This document shows, one piece after another, positions 1 through 10,679 of a stretch of DNA of 64,000 bases; the first letter of the stretch is position 1, and the number at the start of each line of letters is the position of its first letter. This DNA comes from Terriglobia bacterium (GTDB taxonomy: Bacteria > Acidobacteriota > Terriglobia > Terriglobales > Acidobacteriaceae): contig JAIQGK010000003.1 of assembly GCA_020072645.1 (NCBI GenBank), positions 248,001 through 312,000 on the forward strand, in the 5' to 3' direction. The notes beneath the pieces were generated by a model. That model saw only the letters and a list, made by a program, of their open reading frames with translations, ran no database searches and had not been told where the DNA came from. Made by a program: the position numbers and the translations under genes.

Positions 1-837
1 CCGCAAGCCAAAAAGACAGTCAATGGCGCTTTGGCGCAGCCGGATTTTGCAAACAGTACATTACCTGCGGCCATGTTGGCCGTGGCGCATGAGGACTCGT
101 CGCAAAACCGCCAGACGCTTTATCAAAGCATGTTGAATACCTGGTTCGTGGTGCCCACAAGGGAAGCGCCACCTGACAATCCTGGATTCTCCGCCGTTCC
201 GGAGAATGTGGCTGACTCTTTCTCACTGGAGCATGATTCCGCCGGCCTCTTGGTTGCCGTGGCATTTACTGATGAAGAAGCGCTCCGCAATTGGAACAAG
301 ACCATTCCATGGATCGCGCTGCAGGGAACTGCGTTCTTTCAGGCAGTGGCAAGCACACAGGCGAAGGAGATTGTCATCAATCCTTATGAACCTGAAAATC
401 CTGCCTCAAAGATGATCCGCCCCGGAGGAAGGATAAAGCTCTGGGAATTTGAAGAGCTTGCAGAAAGCCGTATTCCGGAAAAAAATTCGAATGAGCAAGG
501 AGTGCAATCGCAAAGTGTGCTGGTGACGATGCCCAGTCAGATGCCGACGCCGGAAATGTTTAATGCGATTAGCGAAGCTGCCGGCGCTTTTCCTGAAATT
601 GCGGGCATGTATTTCGGCCAGGTCACCTATCCAGATGGAGAACCGCACTGGACGATTGCCGTCGAGTTCGCAGGAGGGGAATCGGCGAAGCAGATCAAAC
701 ACATGATGACCGCTCTGGTGAAAGCAGCCCGACGTGTTTTCCCCCAAAGCGTTACGGCAGACCTGCTTCTTGCATCAACGGCTCTGGGGCCATCAATCAA
801 GACATCGGGAAAGAAGTTCTACAGCGCGGCCAAGTAA
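1..837 (+). CDS. SseB-family protein (5' end cut by window)
   Basis: The reading frame is open to the first base of the window, so the true start may lie upstream; the first start codon inside is a TTG at 31. The protein (at least 268 residues) has the SseB N-terminal pattern: a short YQSMLNTWFVVPT stretch, an FTDEEALRNW segment, and a block around residues 100-115 ending in the NPYEPENPAS motif typical of this fold. A second domain after residue 160 resembles the SseB C-terminal half. SseB was named for enhanced serine sensitivity in E. coli, and its biochemical role is unclear. No signal peptide is seen. The family assignment is from motif recognition only. Confidence 0.7.
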   Translation, partial: PQAKKTVNGALAQPDFANSTLPAAMLAVAHEDSSQNRQTLYQSMLNTWFVVPTREAPPDNPGFSAVPENVADSFSLEHDSAGLLVAVAFTDEEALRNWNKTIPWIALQGTAFFQAVASTQAKEIVINPYEPENPASKMIRPGGRIKLWEFEELAESRIPEKNSNEQGVQSQSVLVTMPSQMPTPEMFNAISEAAGAFPEIAGMYFGQVTYPDGEPHWTIAVEFAGGESAKQIKHMMTALVKAARRVFPQSVTADLLLASTALGPSIKTSGKKFYSAAK

Positions 838-874
838 AACGCCGCCTCTCTTCAGGTGGCGTCTCTACGACAGC

Positions 875-930
875 GATTATCTTTAAGACGGTTATCTTTA
901 AGACGATTATCTTTAAGACGATTATCTTTG
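875..930. repeat. 15-bp tandem repeat overlapping the htpX stop codon
   Basis: About 3.7 copies of the unit GATTATCTTTAAGAC run head to tail, with one internal A-to-G change in the second copy. The fourth, partial copy contains the htpX stop codon (complement of 922-924). The array fills the space between two convergent genes. Confidence 0.85.
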
Positions 931-1761
931 AAACTCTTCCGGCTGTCCCGTGAGCCTCTCAATCCTTTTGGCAATCGGAGGATGCGTGGAGAAAAGGTTG
1001 CCGATACTCGCCGACGTGAGCGGCTGAATAATAAAAAGATGCGCTGTGGAAGCCGATGCTATCAGCGGGACCCTCTTTGCATACGCATCAATTTTTTGCA
1101 GGGCCCGAGCCAGCGCATAAGGATTGTGGGTGATGCCCGCGCCTGTGGCGTCAGCTTCATATTCGCGCGTGCGTGAGACCCATAATTGAATGAGCATGGC
1201 CGCCACAGGGGCCAGGAGCAGCATAAGAATTCCGCCGCCACGGTCGCGATCGTTCCGGTCACCGCCGAGGCCGAACCAGAAGCCCATACGGGCCAGCATG
1301 GTGATGGCCCCGGCCAGAGTCGCGGCGATTGAGCTGGTGAGAATATCGCGATTGCGCACATGGCCCAGCTCGTGCGCCAGAACGCCTTCCAGTTCGTCAT
1401 CATCCAGAAGCTGAAGAATTCCCTGCGTCACCGCAACGGACGCATGCGCCGGGTTTCGTCCGGTGGCAAAGGCGTTGGGTGAGTCCGTGGGAATCACATA
1501 AAGCTTGGGCATGGGCAGGCTGGCCTTCTGCGTGAGCCGCTCCACCACAGCATAGATACGCGGCAGCTGTTCCCGGCTGACGGGTTGCGCCCGGTACATG
1601 GCCAGAGCAATCTTGTCAGAGAAAAAATACGAAATAAAATTTGTGATCCCGGCAATGGCGAATCCGAGGACCATCCCGTTTTGTCCGCCGAAGTAATCTC
1701 CCACCCCAATGGCCAGCAGGGTAAGCAGCGTCAGCAGAAAAACTGTTTTCAAGTTGTTCAT
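922..1761 (-). CDS. htpX: Membrane zinc metalloprotease HtpX (M48B)
   Basis: HtpX is an inner-membrane zinc endopeptidase that degrades misfolded membrane proteins. The 279-residue protein begins MNNLKTVFLLTLL, the standard HtpX N-terminus, which is why I start it here rather than at an in-frame upstream Met at 1884. It has two N-terminal hydrophobic segments (about residues 5-50), the catalytic HELGH at residues 130-134, further hydrophobic segments around residues 150-200, and the SRTREYEAD motif that supplies the third zinc ligand. The length matches the family. The gene converges on the SseB-like gene, and its stop codon lies in a 15-bp tandem repeat. Confidence 0.95.
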   Translation of the reverse strand: MNNLKTVFLLTLLTLLAIGVGDYFGGQNGMVLGFAIAGITNFISYFFSDKIALAMYRAQPVSREQLPRIYAVVERLTQKASLPMPKLYVIPTDSPNAFATGRNPAHASVAVTQGILQLLDDDELEGVLAHELGHVRNRDILTSSIAATLAGAITMLARMGFWFGLGGDRNDRDRGGGILMLLLAPVAAMLIQLWVSRTREYEADATGAGITHNPYALARALQKIDAYAKRVPLIASASTAHLFIIQPLTSASIGNLFSTHPPIAKRIERLTGQPEEFQR

Positions 1762-2134
1762 ATCTAAGTAGATGATAAATACCACCGCAGGATTCCAAAA
1801 GCGTTTCGGTCGGAGAGCAAGGCTTCGCTGCAGAAATGTTCCCGAAACCCGCCAATTGTTAAGAGTAGTAAAGTTGCATATCAAATTTTCAAGTGATTGA
1901 AAGCAAAGGATGATATTCGAGAATTATTAAGGATTCTAATGATTTTCTAATGGATTGCTAACCGAGGATTCGGTACTCTCTGACAGGCCAATATCGTGAT
2001 TGATAGGCTTCTGCTACGACAGGGCCACTTTCCACGGTAACTTCCGGGCTTTCCCTTCGCAAAGCGTGCCTTCCGCGAAGATGTAGTTCAACGTCTTGAA
2101 ACTGAAAGTCTGCAACAACTTAAGGAGCGCAGCT

Positions 2135-4408
2135 ATGAGTCATAACGATGAAGGCTTTTTTCTATCAGAAAAAAGCTCAAAGGCACGTCTGCGGGAAGCC
2201 GAGAACGCACGCAAGAACCGTGCGGAGATATTAAAGGCGTATTCGCAGGGCAAAGTCTCCCGTCGCGAACTGATGAAGTGGGGACTGATTACAACTGGTG
2301 GTCTTCTGGCCCCCATTCACGGCCTGAACCCGTTCGTTTCCAGCGCGTACGCCAGCGGTGGCGGCGGCGGATCTACCATACCCACCGGTGCACCGCCGAG
2401 TCCGACATTTGGAGTGCAGCCTTTCAGCACACCGATGCCGCGGTTTGACGTAATTGCACGCGGCACTAATCCTCTGGGCGGCGATCTGACTCCTGTTCCA
2501 CAGGCACAGGCCAACCAGACGCAGCAGCCTCTGGATCCGGCCTTGGTCGGTGGACAGACCGGCCTGACCGGCCCGATCGAAGGCCGTCCGGGTGGACCAA
2601 TCTGGGCGCACCAGGGTTTCACTGATCACGCACCACAGATCTCGGTTGAGATGTCCCAGGCCCAGGCACAGACCAATACGGTCTATAACCCTGCCGTGGC
2701 TTCGAACCTGAACTCCGGCATCGATCCGACAACGCCAATTCCTCTGAAGTTCCATCCTGGCTTCCCCACGCAGGCCCCGAACTCAGTCTGGACCTTCAAC
2801 GGAACCATTCCGCCGAAGTTGGTGATGTCCCGTTACGGCGAGCCGATTCTGTTCCGCCATCACAACCGGCTGCCCGCCGATGTGACGCAGAACAACGGCT
2901 TTGGCCGCAACACCATCTCCACGCACGAGCACAACGGCCACCACGGTGCGGAGAATGACGGCTTTACCGGCGCGTTCTTCTTCCCCAACCAGTTCTACGA
3001 TTATCACTGGCCGATCGTGCTGGCGGGCTTCCGTTCCATTAACACCGATGCCACCGACCCCCGCGCCGGCAGCCCCGCTGACAACGGCGGGATCAACAAG
3101 GTGCCGGGCGATTGGCGCGAAACCATGTCGACCCACTGGTTCCACGATCACATGTTCACGTTCACTTCACAGAACGTGTACAAGGGCAACGCTGCGATGT
3201 TCAACATCTACAGCGCGCTCGACCGTGGCGATGAAACCGTGAATGACGGCGTGAATCTGCGCCTGCCCAGCGGTTCCTCCAACGGCAAGGGCTGGGGCAA
3301 CCTGGATTATGACGTCAATCTCATGTTGAACGAGAAGGCCTTTGATGCAAGCGGCCAGCTCTTCATGGATATCTTCGACTTTGACGGTTTCCTGGGCGAC
3401 CTGATGTGCGTCAACCTGATCTACAAACCGTTCTTCGAAGTGGAGCGCCGCAAGTATCGCTTCCGCATCCTGAACGCCAGCGTTTCCCGTTTCTTCAAGT
3501 ACGGTCTGTCTGACGGATCGCCAATGATCCAGATCGCCAATGACGGTAACCTGCTGCCTTCGCCGGTCGTGCAAACGATCTCCGACGAGCAGGGCATCGC
3601 CGAGCGCTATGACTGGGTGATTGACTTCTCCCGGTACAACATCGGCGACAAAGTCTGGATGGTAAACGTTTGCGAGCATAAGGACGGCAAAAAGCCTTCT
3701 GCCGACCTGTCACTCGCTCAGGCGCTCTCCGGCACGTCATCTGATCCTTGCGTTGGAAAGTTCCTGGAATTCCGCATCGTGCGTGATCCCGCGACTCCTG
3801 ACGTGAGCCAGGTTCCTGCTGTGATGATCCCGAATCCTGACCTGTCCGGCATTCCCGTGTCACGTACACGCACCTTCACTTTCGGCAGCGGCGCTTCACA
3901 GCCTCTGTCCGCTACTGATCCTGCGGCTTACACCACCGGCGCGGGCGGGCAGACTGGTCCGTGGGGCGTGCAGACCGACAATGGCAAGATGCTGAACGCA
4001 AGCTGGGGCCGCGTCTCTGCGGCGCCGGGTTACGGCACGCGCGAGGTCTGGACGCTGCAGAACGGCGGCGGCGGCTGGGACCACCCGATCCACATCCACT
4101 TTGAAGAAGGCCAGATCCTGGCACGGAACGGTAGCGCATCTAACGTTCCGGCCTGGGAAAAGGGCCGCAAGGACGTGTATCGCCTGCGTCCGGGTGGAAG
4201 CGTGACCCTGACCCTGCAGTTCCGTGACTGGGGTGGAATGTTCATGGAGCACTGCCACAACACAGTGCACGAGGACAATGCCATGCTGGTACGTTGGGAA
4301 ATCGACAACGGCGGCGCACCGTTCCTACGGCCGCTTCCGACACCGATCCCAACTCCTCAGGGCGTGAACTTCGTCGCTCCTGATGACATAGCCCCGACCG
4401 CGTTCTAA
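2135..4408 (+). CDS. Tat-exported multicopper oxidase
   Basis: The 757-residue enzyme probably oxidises a metal ion or phenolic substrate in the periplasm, passing electrons through four copper atoms to oxygen. The ATG follows AAGGAG at good spacing, so I prefer it to an upstream in-frame TTG at 2096. A twin-arginine signal VSRRELMKWG is followed by a hydrophobic stretch and a Gly/Pro-rich linker. Copper ligands are clear: HEHNGHHG, THWFHDH, HPIHIHFEEG and HCHNTVHEDNAM (H706-C707-H708, H712, axial M717). It is unusually long for a laccase-type enzyme, with large inserts between domains. The next gene encodes a copper chaperone-cytochrome fusion, suggesting joint function in copper loading or electron transfer. 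The substrate cannot be read from sequence. Confidence 0.9.
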   Translation: MSHNDEGFFLSEKSSKARLREAENARKNRAEILKAYSQGKVSRRELMKWGLITTGGLLAPIHGLNPFVSSAYASGGGGGSTIPTGAPPSPTFGVQPFSTPMPRFDVIARGTNPLGGDLTPVPQAQANQTQQPLDPALVGGQTGLTGPIEGRPGGPIWAHQGFTDHAPQISVEMSQAQAQTNTVYNPAVASNLNSGIDPTTPIPLKFHPGFPTQAPNSVWTFNGTIPPKLVMSRYGEPILFRHHNRLPADVTQNNGFGRNTISTHEHNGHHGAENDGFTGAFFFPNQFYDYHWPIVLAGFRSINTDATDPRAGSPADNGGINKVPGDWRETMSTHWFHDHMFTFTSQNVYKGNAAMFNIYSALDRGDETVNDGVNLRLPSGSSNGKGWGNLDYDVNLMLNEKAFDASGQLFMDIFDFDGFLGDLMCVNLIYKPFFEVERRKYRFRILNASVSRFFKYGLSDGSPMIQIANDGNLLPSPVVQTISDEQGIAERYDWVIDFSRYNIGDKVWMVNVCEHKDGKKPSADLSLAQALSGTSSDPCVGKFLEFRIVRDPATPDVSQVPAVMIPNPDLSGIPVSRTRTFTFGSGASQPLSATDPAAYTTGAGGQTGPWGVQTDNGKMLNASWGRVSAAPGYGTREVWTLQNGGGGWDHPIHIHFEEGQILARNGSASNVPAWEKGRKDVYRLRPGGSVTLTLQFRDWGGMFMEHCHNTVHEDNAMLVRWEIDNGGAPFLRPLPTPIPTPQGVNFVAPDDIAPTAF

Positions 4409-4527
4409 CTCGCGCCGGGTGTAACAAAACTTCAGATTGGCGGCCTGCAAGCGCAAGATTGCGGGCCGCCAAGCCTGATTTAATTCCGGATAAAAAGCAG
4501 TCCCAGGGACAGGCAAGGAGCAGCATC

Positions 4528-5538
4528 ATGCGACGGACAGGCCAGGCAGGCTTCGCGACAGTTGCCGCCATTTTTCTTACCGCAATTCTTTATTTAGCAG
4601 TAGGCCCAAGGCCCGCGGCGGCAGACAATGCCCGCTATGGAGCCGGCTATTTCCCCAACGTTGTCCTCACCAATCAGGATGGCGTCAAAGTCCATTTTTA
4701 TGACGACGTGCTCAAAGGCAAAAGCGTTGTCATCGACTTGATCTATACCAGCTGTGTGGATTCATGCCCGCTGGAAACCGCGCGCCTGGCGCAGGTGCAG
4801 AAGATGCTGGGTGATCGTGTGGGAAAAGATATTTTCTTTTACTCCATCACCATCGATCCCAAGCATGACACTCCCAAGGTGCTCAAGGAGTATCGGGATA
4901 AATACCACATCGGTCCAGGATGGACATTCCTTACGGGCAAGCAAGCCGATATCGATCTCATCAGCAAGAAGCTGGGGCTTTACACTGAGCCTGATCCGAA
5001 TGATCGCGACGGCCACACGCCCAGCGTGCTCATCGGCAATGAACCGAGTGGCCAGTGGATGCGCAACTCAGCCACCGATAATGCCCGGATCCTGACGAAC
5101 ATGATCGGGAACTGGCTTGACAGCTGGGGCCATGCTAAGGCCGTGGATGCCAAAGCTAATCCTGACAAAGGGCTGCCGTTCGACATCAGGGACCAGGGAC
5201 GCTACACCTTTGCCACGCATTGCGCCGCATGCCACACCATCGGCCACGGCGATAAAATTGGCCCGGATTTGCTGGGCGTGACAACGGTGCATGATCGCAG
5301 CTGGCTGGAGACTTTCATCTCGACGCCGGAAAAGGTGATTGCCGCAAAGGACCCCATTGCCGTAGCGCTGTATAAGAAATACAACGGCATCAATATGCCC
5401 AATCTTCGGCTGTCAGACGATGAATTGAACAACCTGCTCGACTTTCTGGCGAAGCAAAGCGCGGAGCATGACAAAGAAGCAGCCAGCGCGGAAAAAGCCG
5501 GGGCCGTGAAGACAGACTCCGCCCAGCCGCTGCACTAA
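4528..5538 (+). CDS. SCO1/SenC copper chaperone fused to cytochrome c
   Basis: The 336-residue exported protein combines two domains. The first (about residues 45-200) is a SCO thioredoxin fold with the copper-binding CVDSC pair (C76, C80) and the distal histidine H163. The second (about 220-310) is a class I cytochrome c with haem motif CAACH (C232-H236) and a likely axial Met at M290 in NGINMPNL. An N-terminal hydrophobic signal ends near PRPAAADN. The ATG lies seven bases after AAGGAG. A longer in-frame start at 4459 lacks this. It lies about 120 bases behind the multicopper oxidase, so the two may be co-transcribed. The fusion could couple copper delivery or thiol redox to haem electron transfer. 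This is inference from domain content. Confidence 0.88.
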   Translation: MRRTGQAGFATVAAIFLTAILYLAVGPRPAAADNARYGAGYFPNVVLTNQDGVKVHFYDDVLKGKSVVIDLIYTSCVDSCPLETARLAQVQKMLGDRVGKDIFFYSITIDPKHDTPKVLKEYRDKYHIGPGWTFLTGKQADIDLISKKLGLYTEPDPNDRDGHTPSVLIGNEPSGQWMRNSATDNARILTNMIGNWLDSWGHAKAVDAKANPDKGLPFDIRDQGRYTFATHCAACHTIGHGDKIGPDLLGVTTVHDRSWLETFISTPEKVIAAKDPIAVALYKKYNGINMPNLRLSDDELNNLLDFLAKQSAEHDKEAASAEKAGAVKTDSAQPLH

Positions 5539-5909
5539 GCAGTACAGCAGGTTCAACGGAAGAATCATAAATTTGAGTTGGCTGCGCTCGACCGATTTTT
5601 GCGGAAGATGGCCGCTCCTAAGCGAAAAGTCCCTCTCCCAGTCGGGCGTTTACATGCAGGCGGCTACGGGGCCGCCTGCACTTCGTTTTTTTACTGAAAT
5701 CCCGAACCCGCGTTCGTTGCGGGTGAGGGACCCCTATTCCTTCAATGCTTTTTTTCTGGTGTGAATTTTTCTGGCGCCAGGGGGAAGATTCACCGCAAAG
5801 GGCAGGTATTTAGTACTTAGTATTTAGCGCAAGAGATTATTCTCTTCGTTGTCCCAGGATGAGTCGGCCTTCCAGGCAAAGCTAAATACCAAGTACTAAA
5901 CACCAAATA
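5539..5909. other. Gene-free convergent spacer with inverted repeat
   Basis: This spacer separates the SCO-cytochrome gene from kdsA, which points toward it. No credible coding sequence was found. It contains the inverted repeat described separately (5805-5911), which may act as a two-way transcription end. Confidence 0.6.
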
Positions 5910-5911
5910 CT
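5805..5911. repeat. 24-bp inverted repeat between convergent genes
   Basis: Left arm 5805-5828 (GGTATTTAGTACTTAGTATT then TAGC) pairs with right arm 5881-5904 at 22 of 24 positions, with a 52-base spacer. Similar sequence continues to 5911, touching the kdsA stop codon. Each arm is itself built from short degenerate units (TTTAGTACTTAGTA), so it belongs to the dispersed low-complexity repeats of this window. Confidence 0.75.
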
Positions 5912-6737
5912 AGGTTTTGAGCGCACTCCTGATCGCCAGCAGTTCCTTCAACACTGCTTCCAGATCGCTCAAACGCAACGCGTTTGCGCCGTCGGACTTG
6001 GCTTCCGCCGGATTGTCATGCACTTCCATGAACACGCCGTCCACGCCGGCTGCTACTGCCGCGCGGGCCAGTAGCGGAATGTACTCCGGCTGACCTCCGG
6101 AAACGGCTTTGCCGCCAACGCCCGAGGAAGGCAACTGTATCGAATGAGTAGCGTCAAACACCACAGGCGCAAACTGGCGCATGATTGCCAGCGAGCGCAT
6201 GTCAACCACCAGGTTGTTATATCCGAATGAACTGCCGCGTTCTGTAAGGACAATATTGTCATTGCCGGATGCGCGCACTTTTTCCACCGCATGGCGCATG
6301 TCCCAGGGCGACACAAACTGGCCCTTCTTGATGTTGATGGACTTTGCATATTTGGCTGCGGCCACCAGTATGTCGGTCTGCCGGCAAAGAAAAGCTGGAA
6401 TCTGCACAACGTCTACCGCTTCCGCCACGGCGGGCACGTCCTTGGCTTCATGGACGTCTGTCAGCACTGGAACACCGGCTTCTTTTCCGATTCTCTGAAG
6501 GATGCGCAGGCCTTCTTCCAGCCCCGGTCCGCGAAAACTATGCAGTGACGTGCGGTTGGCCTTGTCATATGACGCTTTAAAGATGTAAGGAATGTTCAGC
6601 TTGCGCGCCACGGTGCTGATCTCTTGCGCCATCTTCAGGGCGTGAGCTTCACTTTCAATCACACACGGGCCCGCGATGAGGAAGAGGGCGCTGCCGAGAT
6701 CGAGGCCGTCAATATTGAATGGGTTTTGGGCAGACAT
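5910..6737 (-). CDS. kdsA: 3-deoxy-8-phosphooctulonate (KDO-8-P) synthase
   Basis: KdsA condenses phosphoenolpyruvate with arabinose-5-phosphate to give KDO-8-phosphate, the precursor of the lipopolysaccharide inner core sugar. The 275-residue sequence shows all signature blocks: [39 protein letters not shown] and [10 protein letters not shown]. Cys25 in GPCVIES, with the His in DATHS and Glu in FMEVHDNP, marks the metal-dependent class; the metal-independent enzymes have Asn at the Cys position. Its presence implies a Gram-negative outer membrane with KDO. The gene follows pyrG on the same strand, as in many bacteria, with an inverted repeat in the 139-base gap. Confidence 0.97.
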   Translation of the reverse strand: MSAQNPFNIDGLDLGSALFLIAGPCVIESEAHALKMAQEISTVARKLNIPYIFKASYDKANRTSLHSFRGPGLEEGLRILQRIGKEAGVPVLTDVHEAKDVPAVAEAVDVVQIPAFLCRQTDILVAAAKYAKSINIKKGQFVSPWDMRHAVEKVRASGNDNIVLTERGSSFGYNNLVVDMRSLAIMRQFAPVVFDATHSIQLPSSGVGGKAVSGGQPEYIPLLARAAVAAGVDGVFMEVHDNPAEAKSDGANALRLSDLEAVLKELLAIRSALKT

Positions 6738-6750
6738 TGGTTCAAACTAA

Positions 6751-6852
6751 ATTTGATAATTGGGTAATTTAGTAAATGAGTAATTGAAAGGCAAAACCCG
6801 AAAAGCTTTCGCCCTTCGATTACCAATTTACCAAATTACTCAATTACCAAAT
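6751..6852. repeat. Long imperfect inverted repeat between pyrG and kdsA
   Basis: Left arm 6751-6791 and right arm 6813-6852 are about 85% complementary over 40 bases. Both are made of degenerate GGTAATTT-like units. The 21-base centre contains CGAAAAGCTTTCG, itself a small hairpin, so the whole block could extrude as one cruciform or form an RNA hairpin in a pyrG-kdsA transcript. Confidence 0.75.
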
Positions 6853-6876
6853 CCGTTCACAACGGCATTTCTATGA

Positions 6877-8580
<1,704 letters not shown>

Positions 8581-8787
8581 TTAAGGTTTTGTAACGCTGT
8601 CCAGGTGATTTTTGGGGGTTCTGCTCCCCGGCTCGAAAATGGCTTATGCCAATGGCCGTGGAACCGATTGGGGTGCACAGTCAATTATACAAGAGGTGGG
8701 CTGTGGAAAGGACGGCAGAAAATTAAGAAGTTTTAGTGCATTAAACGCGGAAACGTTGGTATCGATCACCCAGACGGAACGGGATCA

Positions 8788-9033
8788 TCAACGCCTGGTT
8801 TTATTTTTGCGTGCAGCCTTGATGATTTGATCAATGCGTTTCGAACTGATTGTATGGGTCGCTTTTTGAATGGATTCTTCACCGATGGCCCGCAGAATCG
8901 CGGGTTCTGGAGCTGCCAGTCGTACGCAGTTCTGGGTGCTAACCAGCCTCGCTCGTTGGGGTCTTCGTTTTTGTATCACTAGAAACCGTGTCAACGCGCC
9001 GAAGGCTGCAAATTCGCGCTCGATTCTTTTCAT
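8788..9033 (-). CDS. Small basic hypothetical protein
   Basis: An 81-residue, strongly basic frame lies 22 bases behind the M48 protease on the same strand, so it could be its operon partner. I recognise no domain; the C-terminus is lysine/arginine-rich (IDQIIKAARKNK). No good ribosome binding site is visible. It may be a real small gene or a chance frame. Confidence 0.35.
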   Translation of the reverse strand: MKRIEREFAAFGALTRFLVIQKRRPQRARLVSTQNCVRLAAPEPAILRAIGEESIQKATHTISSKRIDQIIKAARKNKTRR

Positions 9034-9055
9034 GTTTGCAATTCGAGTCTCATCC

Positions 9056-10378
9056 TCACTTCACATACTTCGGCTGCTCGCCCTTGCCCCACGGATCGTA
9101 GTTGTGGGCAAAGGGCACGCGCTCATTGATCGGAGGGTGATCGGCATACCAGAACACTACAAATTTATTTGGATAAGGGTAGGACAAACTCAGCTCTCCC
9201 AGGACCTGGAAAGCGTGCGCGGCGGCTTCCTGCGGGTTGGGATTGATGCCATGCGTGACTTCCAGGCCATAGATATCGGCGTTGTGCTCCAACTGGCGGC
9301 TGAAGCCGTTGCCAATCGGCGAGGAAAGCGTTGACATGATGGAGAAAATCAAAACCAGCATCACCAGAGCCGCCCAGTCCCACGGCTCATGCATGCGCCA
9401 GCGCTGCTGGAAGCGCGGGAACGCCCAGTTCGCAATGCGGTAGAGCAGATAGAAACCGATGAACAGGCCTACAGCCGCGGCAGCAATGCCAATCACAATG
9501 TGGTTCAGGACGTAATGCCCCATTTCATGGCCAAAGACGAAGAGTGTCTCGGGCGTGCTGGCATGCTGAATCGTTGTATCCCAGACCACAACGCGCTTGG
9601 AGGGCCCAAAGCCCGTGACGTAGGCGTTCAACGTTGTGACCTTTTCGCTGGCCTTCATCAGGAACATGCGATCGCGGGGTATCTCGATTCCACCGCGACG
9701 TGTGACCTGTTGGATTGCGGTTACAAGCTCCGGGTTCGTCTTATCGAGCGGCTCGAATTTGTTGAACAGGGGATCAATCAGGATCGGCGAAAGGGCGATA
9801 ACAAAAACCAGAAAAGGGACTACGATCAACCAACTGTAAAACCACCAGCGTCGAGGGCTCTTACGAATGAGTGTCGTGATCAGCCAAGCCAGAAAGCTGA
9901 AGATGACAAACCCTACCAGCATGCCTTTTCCCACGTCGCCCAGCCAAGATCCCCAACTCTGAACAGAGAGGCCGTACTTGAGGCTGATGCTCTGCTGGTA
10001 AGCGTCGAGTGGAAGCTGCAGTGCCGTAGTGGTAATCAGAAACAGCGCAACAAAAATCAATGCCTGCACAAATCGGTTCTTGCCCGAAGCTTCCGCCATA
10101 TCGCGATATCTGGCTGCTACGCCGAGATACAGCAACCCCAGAAGAACCAGCAGCCCGTAAATGGTGTCAATGATCCGAAGTTTGCCGCGCAGATCATAAA
10201 GCGCCTTGGATTTTGCCAGCTTGTCAGGAGGCAGCGTGTACTGGGTGGTCTGCGTTGCCGGCTTGGCCTGTGCAGCAGCAGGGGGCGCCTCAGGAGACGC
10301 GGCAGTTTGTGCCGTTGTCTTCGGGGACGAAATGCCAACGCACAATACAAGTAGACAAAGAGAGCCGAGCAGCTTCAT
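9056..10378 (-). CDS. Ste24-type M48 metalloprotease, membrane bound
   Basis: A 440-residue zinc protease related to Ste24/CAAX prenyl protease 1. The ATG at 10378 follows GGAGG and begins a signal-like segment MKLLGSLCLLVLCVG, so I prefer it to an in-frame start 108 bases upstream. After a Pro/Ala/Gln-rich linker come several membrane helices, the FGHEMGHYVLNH zinc site and LEHNADIYGLE, which supplies the third ligand. The C-terminus has HPPINER, typical of this family. It probably acts on membrane or envelope proteins; the substrate is unknown. Together with HtpX this makes two distinct M48 proteases in 10 kb. Confidence 0.9.
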   Translation of the reverse strand: MKLLGSLCLLVLCVGISSPKTTAQTAASPEAPPAAAQAKPATQTTQYTLPPDKLAKSKALYDLRGKLRIIDTIYGLLVLLGLLYLGVAARYRDMAEASGKNRFVQALIFVALFLITTTALQLPLDAYQQSISLKYGLSVQSWGSWLGDVGKGMLVGFVIFSFLAWLITTLIRKSPRRWWFYSWLIVVPFLVFVIALSPILIDPLFNKFEPLDKTNPELVTAIQQVTRRGGIEIPRDRMFLMKASEKVTTLNAYVTGFGPSKRVVVWDTTIQHASTPETLFVFGHEMGHYVLNHIVIGIAAAAVGLFIGFYLLYRIANWAFPRFQQRWRMHEPWDWAALVMLVLIFSIMSTLSSPIGNGFSRQLEHNADIYGLEVTHGINPNPQEAAAHAFQVLGELSLSYPYPNKFVVFWYADHPPINERVPFAHNYDPWGKGEQPKYVK

Positions 10379-10679
10379 GAGGCAAGCCTCCGCAAAATGT
10401 GGGGAACGGAGCACGATAGCAGATTTTTCAGAAATCCCGAAGTGCAACCCGAAATCCCCTATCGCTATAGACTGAGATTCGGGCATGGATATTACTTTGA
10501 TTCGAGAAGGACGCGCGGCTAAAAATACTGTCTTGAGGGGAGGTCGTCATAGCGTCTCCCTCGCTGGGCTCGGAATATAGGGAGTAGAGACTTCGGAAAG
10601 AGCGCAAGTCTGCAACTCCATCAGGCTTTCGGGTTATAAAATAAAGACGAACTCTGCATCCAAATATTTCAAGGCTCCT

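Noticed and set aside
9389-10354. Long plus-strand frame of 321 codons
   Set aside because: It is antisense to the M48 protease; residues are basic, Gln/Arg-rich and motif-free.
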